Positions 27,132-34,560 of a stretch of DNA of 64,000 nt are shown here, piece by piece. The position numbers were made by a program, and so were the translations under genes. The notes beneath the pieces were generated by a model. It saw only the letters and a list, made by a program, of their open reading frames with translations, was not told the origin of the DNA and ran no database searches. Where the stretch lies: NCBI GenBank assembly GCA_003241685.1, contig QFPJ01000006.1, positions 62,001 through 126,000 of the forward strand. The letters run 5' to 3'. The DNA comes from Sphingopyxis macrogoltabida (GTDB lineage: Bacteria; Pseudomonadota; Alphaproteobacteria; Sphingomonadales; Sphingomonadaceae). How positions within the stretch are numbered: position 1 is the first letter of the stretch; the number at the start of each line of letters is the position of its first letter.

Positions 27132-28238
27132 ATGAACTGGTTTGGCCGCAAGGCCGCGCAGGGTGCTGCGCGGCCCGCTTTGTCGCGTGTGTATGGCAGC
27201 TGGAACGCGCCCGCGCCCTTGTCGTGGGAGGCGCAGGTGCGTGCGGGGTATCTGGGCAATGCGATCGTCCAGCGCAGCGTCCGCCTGGTCGCCGAGGCGG
27301 CGGGAGCGGCGCCGCTGGTGGCGAGCGACCCCGCGCTGCTGCGGCTGGTCGCCGCGACGTCGGGCGGGCAGGGGCTGGTCGAGACGCTGGCATCGCAGCT
27401 GCTGCTGCACGGCAACGGCTATGTCCAGATACTGGCCGACGGCGCGGGCGCGCCGGCGGAGCTGTTCGCGCTGCGGCCCGAGCGGGTGACGGTCGAGGCC
27501 GATGCGCGCGGGTGGCCGGTCGCCTATCGCTACCAAGCGGGCGGATCGGCGGCGGTGTTGCCCGCCGAGGATGGGGCGGGGCGCACCGCGGTGGTGCATG
27601 TGAAGGCGCTGCATCCGCTGGACGATCATTATGGCACCGGGTGTCTGGGCGCGGCGGCGGGCGCGATCGCGGCGCATAATGCGGCGGCCAGGTGGAACGC
27701 GGCGCTGCTCGACAATGCGGCGCGGCCGTCCGGCGCGCTGGTCCATGATCCGGGCGACAAGGGGATGCCGCTGTCCGCCGAACAGGTCGACCGGCTGCGC
27801 GAGGAACTGGCGGAGAGTTTTTCGGGCGGCGGCAATGCGGGGCGGCCGCTGTTGCTGGAAGGCGGGCTGAAATGGCAGGCGTTGTCGCTGTCGCCCGCCG
27901 ACATGGATTTCCTGGCGTTGAAGGATTCGAGCGCGCGCGAGATCGCGATGGCGTTCGGGGTGCCGCCGATGCTGCTCGGCCTGCCCGGCGACGCGACCTA
28001 TGCCAATTATCGCGAGGCGAACCGGGCGCTGTGGCGGCTGGCGGTGCTGCCGCTGTGCGCGAAGATTTTGGGCGCGATTTCGCAGGGGCTGGCGGGCTGG
28101 TTCGACGGTGCCGACCTGCGCGTCGACCTGGACCGGGTGCCGGCGCTGGCGGAGGACCGGATGGCGCTGTGGCGCGAGGTGTCGGGGGCGGACTGGCTGA
28201 GCGCCGACGAGAAGAAGGCGCTGCTGGGGCTGGGTTAG
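27132..28238 (+). CDS. GTA g3: phage portal protein (HK97 family)
   Basis: A 368-residue portal, the ring at the packaging vertex. Family features in order are ALSRVYGSWNAPAPLSWE at the N-terminus, the LLLHGNGYVQILAD segment (about 98-112), the FALRPERVTVE strand, the PSGALVHDPGDKG loop, and the stem/crown part DMDFLALKDSSAREIAMAFG followed by VPPMLLGLPGDATYANYREA (about 255-295). The length is typical. The ATG follows AGGAGATCATC. Its operon connection to the terminase gene is broken by repeats, so a separate promoter or read-through is needed. Confidence 0.93.
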   Translation: MNWFGRKAAQGAARPALSRVYGSWNAPAPLSWEAQVRAGYLGNAIVQRSVRLVAEAAGAAPLVASDPALLRLVAATSGGQGLVETLASQLLLHGNGYVQILADGAGAPAELFALRPERVTVEADARGWPVAYRYQAGGSAAVLPAEDGAGRTAVVHVKALHPLDDHYGTGCLGAAAGAIAAHNAAARWNAALLDNAARPSGALVHDPGDKGMPLSAEQVDRLREELAESFSGGGNAGRPLLLEGGLKWQALSLSPADMDFLALKDSSAREIAMAFGVPPMLLGLPGDATYANYREANRALWRLAVLPLCAKILGAISQGLAGWFDGADLRVDLDRVPALAEDRMALWREVSGADWLSADEKKALLGLG

Positions 28239-28244
28239 CCTGCA

Positions 28245-28320
28245 TCGTCACCCCCGGATTTGATCCGGGGTCCAGGATTTTGGCGGCGCTGTGCATCCAG
28301 GATCCAGTCCGGGATGACGA
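28245..28320. repeat. Palindromic repeat between portal and g3.5 genes
   Basis: The left end TCGTCACCCCCGGATTTGAT (28245-28264) is imperfectly complementary to the right end GATCCAGTCCGGGATGACGA (28301-28320). Its ends resemble the GGATC-type repeat at 26820-26845. It occupies nearly all of the 94-bp gap. Confidence 0.65.
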
Positions 28321-28332
28321 AAGGAAATCGAC

Positions 28333-28650
28333 ATGGACGAGGAAGAGGCGCTGGCGCGGCTGATCGCGCTGGCGGGAACCGGCGTGGCCGGCGCGGGCGA
28401 CGCCGCATTGCTGCGCGCGGTGGTCGAGGAGGCGAGCGAGCTGGGCGCGCGGCGGGCGCTGGCGCGGCTGGGGCTGGCCGACGAAGCGGCGCGCGACGAT
28501 GTGAGCGACCTGCGGCAGCTGCTGGGCGCGTGGCGCGACGCCAAGACGAGCGCGTGGAAGGCGGTCGTCGACTGGGCGGTGCGCGGCGCGCTGGCGGTGC
28601 TGGTGGTGGGCCTCGCGGTGAAGATGGGGCTGCCGGGGCTGCTGAAATGA
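28333..28650 (+). CDS. GTA g3.5-like small protein (DUF6127 type)
   Basis: A 105-residue protein. The acidic/alanine-rich helical N-terminus includes LLRAVVEEASELGARRAL and ARLGLADEAA. Then comes DLRQLLGAWRDAKTSAWKAV, and a C-terminal hydrophobic helix (ALAVLVVGLAVKMGLPGLL) looks membrane-associated. The same kind of short protein occupies this position (g3.5) in alphaproteobacterial GTA clusters. It overlaps the protease gene by four bases. Its role in particle formation is not known. Confidence 0.75.
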   Translation: MDEEEALARLIALAGTGVAGAGDAALLRAVVEEASELGARRALARLGLADEAARDDVSDLRQLLGAWRDAKTSAWKAVVDWAVRGALAVLVVGLAVKMGLPGLLK

Positions 28651-29042
28651 CGGTGCGGTTCGCGGGCTATGCGTCGGTGTTCGACCGGGTCGATCGCGGC
28701 GGCGATGTGGTGCGCGCGGGGGCCTTTGCGGCGAGTTTGCAGGCGCGCCGCGCCGTGCCGCTGTTGTGGCAGCACCGGCCGGGCGCCGCGATCGGCGTGA
28801 TCGAGACATTGGCGGAGGATGCACGCGGCCTGCGCGTCGTGGCGCGGGTGACGCATCCGGCGGCGGCGGCGCTGGTCGCGCGCGGCGCGCTGACCGGGCT
28901 GAGCTTCGGATATCGGGTGACGGGCGCGCGCGGGCGAAATCCGCGCGAGTTGACCGCGCTCGATCTGGCCGAGGTGAGCCTGGTCGCGGCGCCGATGCAG
29001 CCGCTGGCGCGGGTGATTGCGGTGGATTGTCAGAAGGAGTGA
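28647..29042 (+). CDS. GTA g4: HK97-family prohead protease
   Basis: A 131-residue capsid maturation protease of the HK97 prohead (U35) type: FAGYASVFDRVDRGGDVV at the N-terminus, VPLLWQHRPGAAIG containing the catalytic-type His (about residue 44), and the Ser segment GALTGLSFGYRV (about 80-92) with ALDLAEVSLVAAPM after it. The ATG overlaps the stop of the g3.5-like gene (ATGA), and the capsid gene follows six bases downstream, as expected for protease-capsid pairs. Confidence 0.92.
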   Translation: MTVRFAGYASVFDRVDRGGDVVRAGAFAASLQARRAVPLLWQHRPGAAIGVIETLAEDARGLRVVARVTHPAAAALVARGALTGLSFGYRVTGARGRNPRELTALDLAEVSLVAAPMQPLARVIAVDCQKE

Positions 29043-29047
29043 CGAAT

Positions 29048-30187
29048 ATGGACGATATGGAAATGAAGGCCGATGCGCTGGACGGCGCGTTCGACGCGGT
29101 GCTGGCGGCGGAGGCGGTCGATGAGTTGAAGACGTCGGTCGCGGCGCTGAAGGCGCAGGTGGAGCGCCACGCGGTCGCGGCGTCGCGGTTGCCGCTCGAC
29201 GGGGCGAAAGCGGCCGATCCGGCCCGCGACGCCTTCGTCGAACGCTATCTGCGGCGCGGGATCGATGCGGGCGTGGAGATGAAGAGCCTGTCGGGGGAGA
29301 GCGGCGGCGAGGGCGGCTATGCCGTCCCGCGCGAGATCGACGCGAGCATCGCGGCGACGCTGAAGTCGCTGTCGCCGATCCGCGGCATCGCGACCGTCGT
29401 GCAGACGGGGACGAGCGGATACCGCAAGCTGATCGCCACCGGCGCGACGGGCGCGGGCTGGGTCGGCGAGACGGCCGCGCGGCCCGAGACCGCGACGCGC
29501 AGCTTCGCCGAAATCGCGCCGCCGTCGGGCGAGCTTTACGCCAATCCGGCGGCGAGCCAGGCGATGCTGGACGATGCGATGTTCAACGTGGAGGATTGGC
29601 TGGCCGACGAGATCGGCCGCGAATTCGCGGTCGCGGAAGGCACGGCGTTCGTCAGCGGCAACGGGACGAACCGGCCCAAGGGCTTCCTGACCTATGCCAC
29701 GACGAACGAGGCCGACGGCGTGCGCGCCTTCGGGACGTTGCAGCATCTGGCGACGGGGACCGCGGGCGCCTTTCCGGCGTCGAACCCGCAGGACAAGCTG
29801 GTCGAGCTGGTCCATACGCTGAAGGCGCCGTACCGGCAGGGCGCGTGCTGGGTCATGAATTCGGACACGCTGGCGCGCATCCGCAAGTTCAAGACCAGCG
29901 ACGGTGCTTTCCTGTGGCAGCCGGGGCTGGTCGAGGGACAGGCGGCGAGCCTGCTCGGCTATCCGGTGGTCGAGGCCGAGGACATGCCCGACGTGGGCGC
30001 GAACAGCCTGTCGGTCGCCTTCGGCAATTTCGCCGCCGGATACCTGATCGCCGACCGCGGCGAGACGCGAATCCTGCGCGATCCGTTCAGCAACAAGCCC
30101 TTTGTGCATTTTTATGCAACCAAAAGGGTGGGTGGCGCGATCATCGATTCGCAGGCCATCAAGCTGATGAAATTCGCCGCCAGCTAA
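29048..30187 (+). CDS. GTA g5: major capsid protein (HK97 fold)
   Basis: A 379-residue capsid protein. The first 80-100 residues are a charged, helical scaffold-like delta domain that the prohead protease would remove; the mature part probably begins around EMKSLSGESGGEGG. After that come GYAVPREIDASIAATLKSLS, ETAARPETATRSFAEIAP, FVSGNGTNRPKGFLTY and the C-terminal FGNFAAGYLIADRGET with RILRDPFSNKPFVHFYATKR. The start ATG is 29048. Two hairpins follow the stop, consistent with a gene expressed at high level. Confidence 0.95.
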   Translation: MDDMEMKADALDGAFDAVLAAEAVDELKTSVAALKAQVERHAVAASRLPLDGAKAADPARDAFVERYLRRGIDAGVEMKSLSGESGGEGGYAVPREIDASIAATLKSLSPIRGIATVVQTGTSGYRKLIATGATGAGWVGETAARPETATRSFAEIAPPSGELYANPAASQAMLDDAMFNVEDWLADEIGREFAVAEGTAFVSGNGTNRPKGFLTYATTNEADGVRAFGTLQHLATGTAGAFPASNPQDKLVELVHTLKAPYRQGACWVMNSDTLARIRKFKTSDGAFLWQPGLVEGQAASLLGYPVVEAEDMPDVGANSLSVAFGNFAAGYLIADRGETRILRDPFSNKPFVHFYATKRVGGAIIDSQAIKLMKFAAS

Positions 30188-30207
30188 AAGCGGCTGGTGC
30201 GCGATGC

Positions 30208-30296
30208 GGCGCCCGGCCCTGGCACCCTTCCCTTTCGGGACCGGGCCGGGCGCCAACAGCATGATCGTGAGGATCGTGCTTCCCCCTTCATGCTGT
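30208..30296 (+). terminator. Two consecutive hairpins after the capsid gene
   Basis: The first has perfect 12-bp arms, GGCGCCCGGCCC (30208-30219) and GGGCCGGGCGCC (30243-30254). The second has 9-bp arms ACAGCATGA (30256-30264) and TCATGCTGT (30288-30296). Neither is followed by a T-run, so partial termination or 3'-end protection of the capsid message is more likely than full termination. Confidence 0.6.
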
Positions 30297-30319
30297 GTTG
30301 ACGAGAGGATGGCCTTGCC

Positions 30320-31804
30320 ATGCCGACGCCTTTCTTTGCCGATCTGGTGCGCGAACTGTGCCGGGACGGCGGCACGGGTGCGCTGATGCCGACCGGCGCC
30401 GTGCCCGGCCACCGATGCTTCGCGGGCCATGTGCCGGCGGACAGGATTTTTCATTATGCCGTCGCCGGGATTGTCCATCCCGGCGAGTGGGAGACCGGGC
30501 TCGGGCGGATCGATGCCGAAGGGCGGCTGGTGCGCGAAAGCGTCGCGGCATCGTCGAGCGGCGGGATGATGGTCGATTTCCGGCCGGGATTGAAAACGAT
30601 CGCATTGACGGTCGGTGCCGGCTGGTTCGCCGCGCGCGACGCCGCGGCGGCGGCGCTGGAGGAAGAGGCGGCAACGACGCGCGCCGTCGTTTCGGACCTG
30701 GCGGGAGACGTGGCGAATGCCGGGGCGGCGCTGGCCGCGCTGGGCGGCGATGTGGCCGCGGTCGAGGCCGCTGTTTCGGACCTGAACGATGCGATCGAGG
30801 CGAAGCAGCCGATTTCGACCGGGCACGATACCGTAACCGAGGCAGCGGAAAGCGACCTGCTGACCGTGCGGCGCGGGTCGGGCTGGGTCAATTTGCCGCT
30901 GGCGGCGCTGATCCCGGACGAACCCGATGAACCCGAAGAGCCCGAGGAGCCTGGCGTGGTGGTCGCGGCGGCCGGATCGGCGGCGGCGCCGTCGATCGGC
31001 TTCGCGGACGACGGCGATACCGGGCTGTTTCATGCGGGCGCCGACGAGATCGGCTTTGCCGTCGCGGGGTCTGAACGCATGCGGCTCGACGAAGCCGGGC
31101 AGCTGGGGATCGGCACCAGCGATCCCGGCGTTTTCCGTCTGAACGTCGTCGGAGGCGCCTTTACGGCCAAGATCGAAAGCGCCAGCGAGCAGACGGCGCT
31201 CGCGTTGAACAATATCAGCGCGGGCGGGCGCGAATGGTATCTGGTGACGGGCGGTTCGGGAGGGTCGCTGTCGGGTGGCAAGCTGGGCATCTATGACATG
31301 ACGGCGATGCAGATCCGGTTGCAGATTACGGGGGCGGGCGAGGTGTGTCCCGGTGCCGACAACAACCAGCCGCTCGGGCTGGGGTCGCACCGCTGGTCGA
31401 CGCTTTATGCCGCGACCGGGACGATCAATACGTCCGACAGCCGCGAGAAGCTGTGGCAGGGTCCGATGACGGGCGCCGAACAGCGCGCGGCGCGGCGGAT
31501 CGCGGCCGAGCTGGGCTTTTTCCAGTGGAACGATGCGATCGCGTGGAAAGGCGCGGCCGCCGCGCGGCGGCATTTCGGCGTGCGCGCACAGGCGGTGTGG
31601 GCGATCATGGCCGACGAAGGCCTGATCGACCCGATCGATGAGGATGGCCGTCCGGGTGCAACCCCTTATGCCTTTCTGTGCTGGGACAATTGGGAGGATG
31701 AGGCGGTTCCGGCGGATCGCTTCGGTATCAGGGCGGATCAACTCGCGCTGTTCCTGATCGCGGGAATCGACGCGCGGCTGGCGCTGTTGGAGGCAGCGAT
31801 ATGA
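30320..31804 (+). CDS. Tail/head fibre-like protein with self-cleaving intramolecular chaperone (S74-like) C-terminus
   Basis: A 494-residue protein. The N-terminal domain (1-105; FFADLVRELCRDGG, VPADRIFHYAV) probably attaches it to the particle. An alanine-rich coiled-coil stretch is at about 112-165, an acidic proline linker (DEPDEPEEPEEPG) at about 202-214, and a beta-rich section resembling fibre shafts at about 225-365 (GFADDGDTGLFHAGADEIGF). The C-terminus looks like a Peptidase_S74 chaperone: TSDSREK gives Ser372 and Lys377, the spacing of the self-cleavage dyad, followed by helices. Such domains trimerise fibres and then cut themselves off. RcGTA has no gene at this position (between capsid and adaptor). 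The receptor is unknown. Confidence 0.8.
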   Translation: MPTPFFADLVRELCRDGGTGALMPTGAVPGHRCFAGHVPADRIFHYAVAGIVHPGEWETGLGRIDAEGRLVRESVAASSSGGMMVDFRPGLKTIALTVGAGWFAARDAAAAALEEEAATTRAVVSDLAGDVANAGAALAALGGDVAAVEAAVSDLNDAIEAKQPISTGHDTVTEAAESDLLTVRRGSGWVNLPLAALIPDEPDEPEEPEEPGVVVAAAGSAAAPSIGFADDGDTGLFHAGADEIGFAVAGSERMRLDEAGQLGIGTSDPGVFRLNVVGGAFTAKIESASEQTALALNNISAGGREWYLVTGGSGGSLSGGKLGIYDMTAMQIRLQITGAGEVCPGADNNQPLGLGSHRWSTLYAATGTINTSDSREKLWQGPMTGAEQRAARRIAAELGFFQWNDAIAWKGAAAARRHFGVRAQAVWAIMADEGLIDPIDEDGRPGATPYAFLCWDNWEDEAVPADRFGIRADQLALFLIAGIDARLALLEAAI

Positions 31805-31829
31805 CCGCCGCGGGGCTGGAGGGGGCGAT

Positions 31830-31994
31830 ATGATCGCCGACGGCGCGATCGGTGCGCGGGCGGTCGCCGATGCTTCGCCGCGCGACCTGGCAAGCGAATG
31901 GGGCGCCGCCGAACCGGGAGCGATGCCGCCCGCGGCGCGGGCCGTGCCGCAGCCGCGCGAGGCGTCACGGCGGCAGATGATCCGCAAACCCTGA
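31830..31994 (+). CDS. Short reading frame in the fibre module
   Basis: A 54-residue frame (MIADGAIGARAVADASPRDL...RRQMIRKP) with GGGGGCGAT before its ATG, lying between the fibre and the fibre-adaptor-like genes. A ten-codon frame starts at 31801 overlapping the fibre stop (ATGA) and could carry ribosomes across. The protein is low-complexity and alanine/arginine-rich, with no recognised relative. It may be a small fibre accessory or simply a translated spacer. Confidence 0.4.
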   Translation: MIADGAIGARAVADASPRDLASEWGAAEPGAMPPAARAVPQPREASRRQMIRKP

Positions 31995-32015
31995 CCAAGA
32001 GAGCGAGGATTGGCG

Positions 32016-32297
32016 ATGGCGATGCTGGTGAAGGATCCGGGGGCCCGGATCGATTATGAATTCGACTGGGCGGATGCCTGTGCGGTGGGTCAGGTGCTGA
32101 CCGAAAGCGCATGGGCGGTCGCCCCCGACGAAGCGGATGGCGTGACGATCGCGGGCAGCGCGAACGACCTGCTGAGCACGGTGGTGACGCTGGCCGGCGG
32201 GATCGCCGGCCATGTGTATCGCGTGACCAATCGCGTGACGATGAGCGCCGGACAGATAGAGGAACGGTCGATGACCGTCCGCGTGGAGGAACGGTGA
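32016..32297 (+). CDS. Phage fibre-tail adaptor-like protein
   Basis: A 93-residue beta-rich protein of the type annotated as phage fibre-tail adaptor: LVKDPGARIDYEFDWADAC at the start, AWAVAPDEADGVTIAG in the middle and HVYRVTNRVTMSAGQIEERS at the end, an Ig-like strand pattern. GAGG lies seven bases before the ATG at 32016, which favours it over the TTG at 32010. It follows the fibre gene, so it probably links that fibre to the particle. The stop overlaps the next start by one base (TGATG). Confidence 0.7.
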   Translation: MAMLVKDPGARIDYEFDWADACAVGQVLTESAWAVAPDEADGVTIAGSANDLLSTVVTLAGGIAGHVYRVTNRVTMSAGQIEERSMTVRVEER

Positions 32298-32839
32298 TGA
32301 CGACAAGCCTGTTGCCCGGCGATGCGCCGGTCGGCCTGAACGAAGTGCGGGCGTGGCTGCGCATGGGGGCGAGCATCGACGATGCGGTGATCGCGGCGCT
32401 GGTGCGCGCGGCGGCGAGCATCTGCGAGGCGTTTATCGGCGGCTGGCTGATCATTCGCGCGGTCCGCCAGGAGACGGTGACGAAGGGCGGCGCGATCCGC
32501 CTGAACGCGCGGCCGCTGGTCGCCGTCGATGCGGTGCGGCTGGATCGCGGCGACGGCGCCGAGCCGCTGGCGGCCGATCGCTGGCGGCTGGAGATCGCGC
32601 CCGATGGCACCGGCTGGCTGACCTTGCTCGATCCGGGCGCGGCGGGGAGGATCGAGGTGGATTACCACGCCGGGATGGCGGCCGATGTCAATGCGGTGCC
32701 GGAGGCGATCCGCCAGGGGTTGCTGCGAATGGTTCAACATCTGCACGAAGCGCGCGACAGCGACGGCGGTCCGCCGCCGGCCGCGATCGCGGCACTGTGG
32801 CAGCCGTGGCGGCGCGTCACGCTGGGCGGCGGCCGATGA
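32297..32839 (+). CDS. GTA g6: head-tail connector / adaptor
   Basis: A 180-residue protein of the phage head-tail connector (gp6-like) family: LNEVRAWLRMGASIDDAVIA at the N-terminus, VRAAASICEAFIGGWLI and then RPLVAVDAVRL, with the C-terminal EAIRQGLLRMVQHLHEARD. It would bind the portal ring and start the neck. The gene overlaps its neighbours on both sides by one and four bases, so expression is coupled. Confidence 0.88.
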   Translation: MTTSLLPGDAPVGLNEVRAWLRMGASIDDAVIAALVRAAASICEAFIGGWLIIRAVRQETVTKGGAIRLNARPLVAVDAVRLDRGDGAEPLAADRWRLEIAPDGTGWLTLLDPGAAGRIEVDYHAGMAADVNAVPEAIRQGLLRMVQHLHEARDSDGGPPPAAIAALWQPWRRVTLGGGR

Positions 32840-33228
32840 CGGGCGCCGAACAGGCGGTGCGGGCGCGGGCGATCGCCCTGCTGGCAGCCGACATCGACCT
32901 GGCCGGGCGGCTCCATGGCGTGTTCGACGGCGTACCGCCAAGGGTCAGCGCGCCCTTTGTCGCGGTCGGCGGTGCCGAAAGCGGCGACTGGGGCACCAAG
33001 GACCGGGCAGGCCGCGAGGTGCGATTGAACGTGGCGCTGACCGGCGTCGGTGCCGCGATCGACGACCGGGCGGCGGACCGCATCGATGCGGTGCTGTCGG
33101 CGCTGCGCGGCGCGGCCGAGGGATGGACGATCATGTCGGCGCGCGTGGTGCGGACGCGTTTCGCCTTTCAGCAGGGTGGCGGGTGGCGGCACGACATGGT
33201 CGTGCGGTGCCGCTGCCTGAAGGATTGA
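32836..33228 (+). CDS. GTA g8: tail terminator (DUF3168)
   Basis: A 130-residue DUF3168 protein: AEQAVRARAIALLAADIDLA at the start, RVSAPFVAVGGAESGDWGTK in the middle, then REVRLNVALTGVG and the C-terminal TRFAFQQGGGWRHDMVVRCR. In phages this family forms the tail terminator ring. In RcGTA a stopper (g7) lies between adaptor and this gene; here they overlap by four bases and no stopper gene fits between. Confidence 0.85.
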   Translation: MTGAEQAVRARAIALLAADIDLAGRLHGVFDGVPPRVSAPFVAVGGAESGDWGTKDRAGREVRLNVALTGVGAAIDDRAADRIDAVLSALRGAAEGWTIMSARVVRTRFAFQQGGGWRHDMVVRCRCLKD

Positions 33229-33243
33229 TCGCCGCCGCGGGGA

Positions 33244-33576
33244 TCAGCCGGGCAGGGTGTTGGTTTCGCTGTAATCCTTGAACTTGTCGCCGAAGTTGGC
33301 GTGATAATCCTCGACCTGCATGTCGGCATTTTCGGTCGCGATCGCTTCCGAATCGCCCCCTGCGCGATCGGCGGCGATCACCGCCTTGCGAAAGGCGTCG
33401 CGTTCCTTTTCGCACGCCGCCTTCAGCGTGGTTTCGAATTCGGCGGACGTCACCTTGGCTTCCAGCGAGGTCTTCATCTGGGCGTTGAGGCATTTGGTGA
33501 AAGCGACACGCGTCGTGTCGACCGCGGCGGTCGGCGATTGCAGCATGGCTGCGAGAACAAGACTTGAGATCAGCAT
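33244..33576 (-). CDS. Small secreted protein inserted on the opposite strand inside the GTA-like cluster
   Basis: A 110-residue protein with a clear signal peptide (MLISSLVLAAMLQSPTAA), a single-cysteine pair (KCLNAQM and ACEKERDAF) and a highly charged helical body ending NADMQVEDYHANFGDKF plus a short tail. The start is ATG 33574-33576. It lies between tail-terminator and tail-tube genes, antisense to cluster transcription. I recognise no function; the signal peptide suggests a periplasmic protein unrelated to the particle. Confidence 0.7.
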   Translation of the reverse strand: MLISSLVLAAMLQSPTAAVDTTRVAFTKCLNAQMKTSLEAKVTSAEFETTLKAACEKERDAFRKAVIAADRAGGDSEAIATENADMQVEDYHANFGDKFKDYSETNTLPG

Positions 33577-33624
33577 CCTGCGACTCCCCAATTGTGCAGA
33601 AAATTGTTTTGAGGAGATTAGACG

Positions 33625-34032
33625 ATGGCAATCGAAAATGGGAGCGCCTTTTTGCTCAAGATCGGCGATGGCGGTGCGCCGCCGGTCTATCGCACCGTGG
33701 CAGGGCTGCGCACGACGCAATTGTCGGTGAACGGCGAGGCGGTGAACGTCACCACCAAGGATTCGGCGGGCTGGCGCGATTTGTTGTCGGGCGCGGGCGT
33801 GCGGTCGGTATCGGTCAGCGCGGCGGGCATCTTCACCGGTTCCGACGCCGAGGTGCGGTTGCGCGGCAACGCCCTGTCGGGTGCGATCGACGCCTATGAA
33901 CTCAGTTTCGAAAGCGGCGAGCGGATGCAGGGGCGCTTTCTGGTCACGCGGCTGGACTATGCCGGCGATTACAACGGCGAGCGCAGTTACACGCTGAACC
34001 TGGAATCGAGCGGCCCGGTGGCAAGCCTTTGA
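33625..34032 (+). CDS. GTA g9: major tail tube protein
   Basis: A 135-residue protein of the phage major tail (TP901-1-like) family. GSAFLLKIGDGGAPPVYRTV at the start is followed by VAGLRTTQLSVNGEAVNVTT and the segment SAGWRDLLSGAGVRSVSVSA. The C-terminal strands (MQGRFLVTRLDYAGDYNGER) are typical. It is preceded by GAGGAG and by the opposite-strand gene. It would stack in hexameric rings around the tape measure protein. Confidence 0.9.
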   Translation: MAIENGSAFLLKIGDGGAPPVYRTVAGLRTTQLSVNGEAVNVTTKDSAGWRDLLSGAGVRSVSVSAAGIFTGSDAEVRLRGNALSGAIDAYELSFESGERMQGRFLVTRLDYAGDYNGERSYTLNLESSGPVASL

Positions 34033-34355
34033 GCGCGGCGGACGGGAGAGGCGCCAATCCGGCGCGGGGCGAGGCCGAACTGATGGTCGGCGGCGCGACG
34101 CTGGTATTGCGCCCGAGCTTTGCCGCGCTGGTCGCGGCGGAGGCGGAACTGGGGCCGCTATTCGCGCTGGTCGAGCGTGCGGCAGACGGGCGACTGACGC
34201 TGAACGAGATGGCGGTGCTGTTCTGGCACTGTCTGCGCGATCCGCCGGGCGAACTGACGCGTGCGGCGCTGGGCGAGGCGGTGGTCGCGCGGGGGTTGGC
34301 GGCGGCGACACCCGCGCTGCGGATGCTGCTGGGGCAGATATTGCAGGGACGTTGA
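34029..34355 (+). CDS. GTA g10: gene transfer agent family protein (chaperone-type)
   Basis: A 108-residue protein. GEAELMVGGATLVLRPSFAA and then LVAAEAELGPLFALVERAAD and LNEMAVLFWHCLRDP are characteristic of the GTA g10 family, which occupies the tail assembly chaperone position. The best start is a TTG at 34029 overlapping the tail tube stop (TTGA); an ATG at 34083 would remove the first 18 residues. With the following 67-residue gene it corresponds to the g10/g10.1 pair. Confidence 0.8.
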   Translation: MSAADGRGANPARGEAELMVGGATLVLRPSFAALVAAEAELGPLFALVERAADGRLTLNEMAVLFWHCLRDPPGELTRAALGEAVVARGLAAATPALRMLLGQILQGR

Positions 34356-34356
34356 G

Positions 34357-34560
34357 ATGGCGGACGAGCGGTTCGCGGCGGCGGCGCAGGCGCTCGCCGG
34401 GGTGATGACGCGTGCCTTTGGCTGGCGGCCCGATGATTTCTGGTCGGCGACCCCGGCCGAAATCGCGGCGATCGTGGGCGCGGACGATGCGCCGAGCATC
34501 GCCGTGCCGGTGGCGCGCGGCGATCTGGACAGGATGATGGAGCGTTTTCCCGATGGATGA
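34357..34560 (+). CDS. GTA g10.1: small phage tail assembly chaperone
   Basis: A 67-residue protein. The FGWRPDDFWSATPAEIAAIV segment is the hallmark of the small tail assembly chaperone family next to g10. The ATG follows the g10 stop after one base, and the 3' end overlaps the tape measure gene by eight bases, the usual chaperone-to-tape-measure arrangement. No frameshift signal linking it to g10 is obvious. Confidence 0.85.
   Translation: MADERFAAAAQALAGVMTRAFGWRPDDFWSATPAEIAAIVGADDAPSIAVPVARGDLDRMMERFPDG

Noticed and set aside
29030..31987. A 985-codon minus-strand frame across the capsid and fibre genes
   Set aside because: It is the reverse of well-recognised particle genes and has no family motifs or ribosome site.
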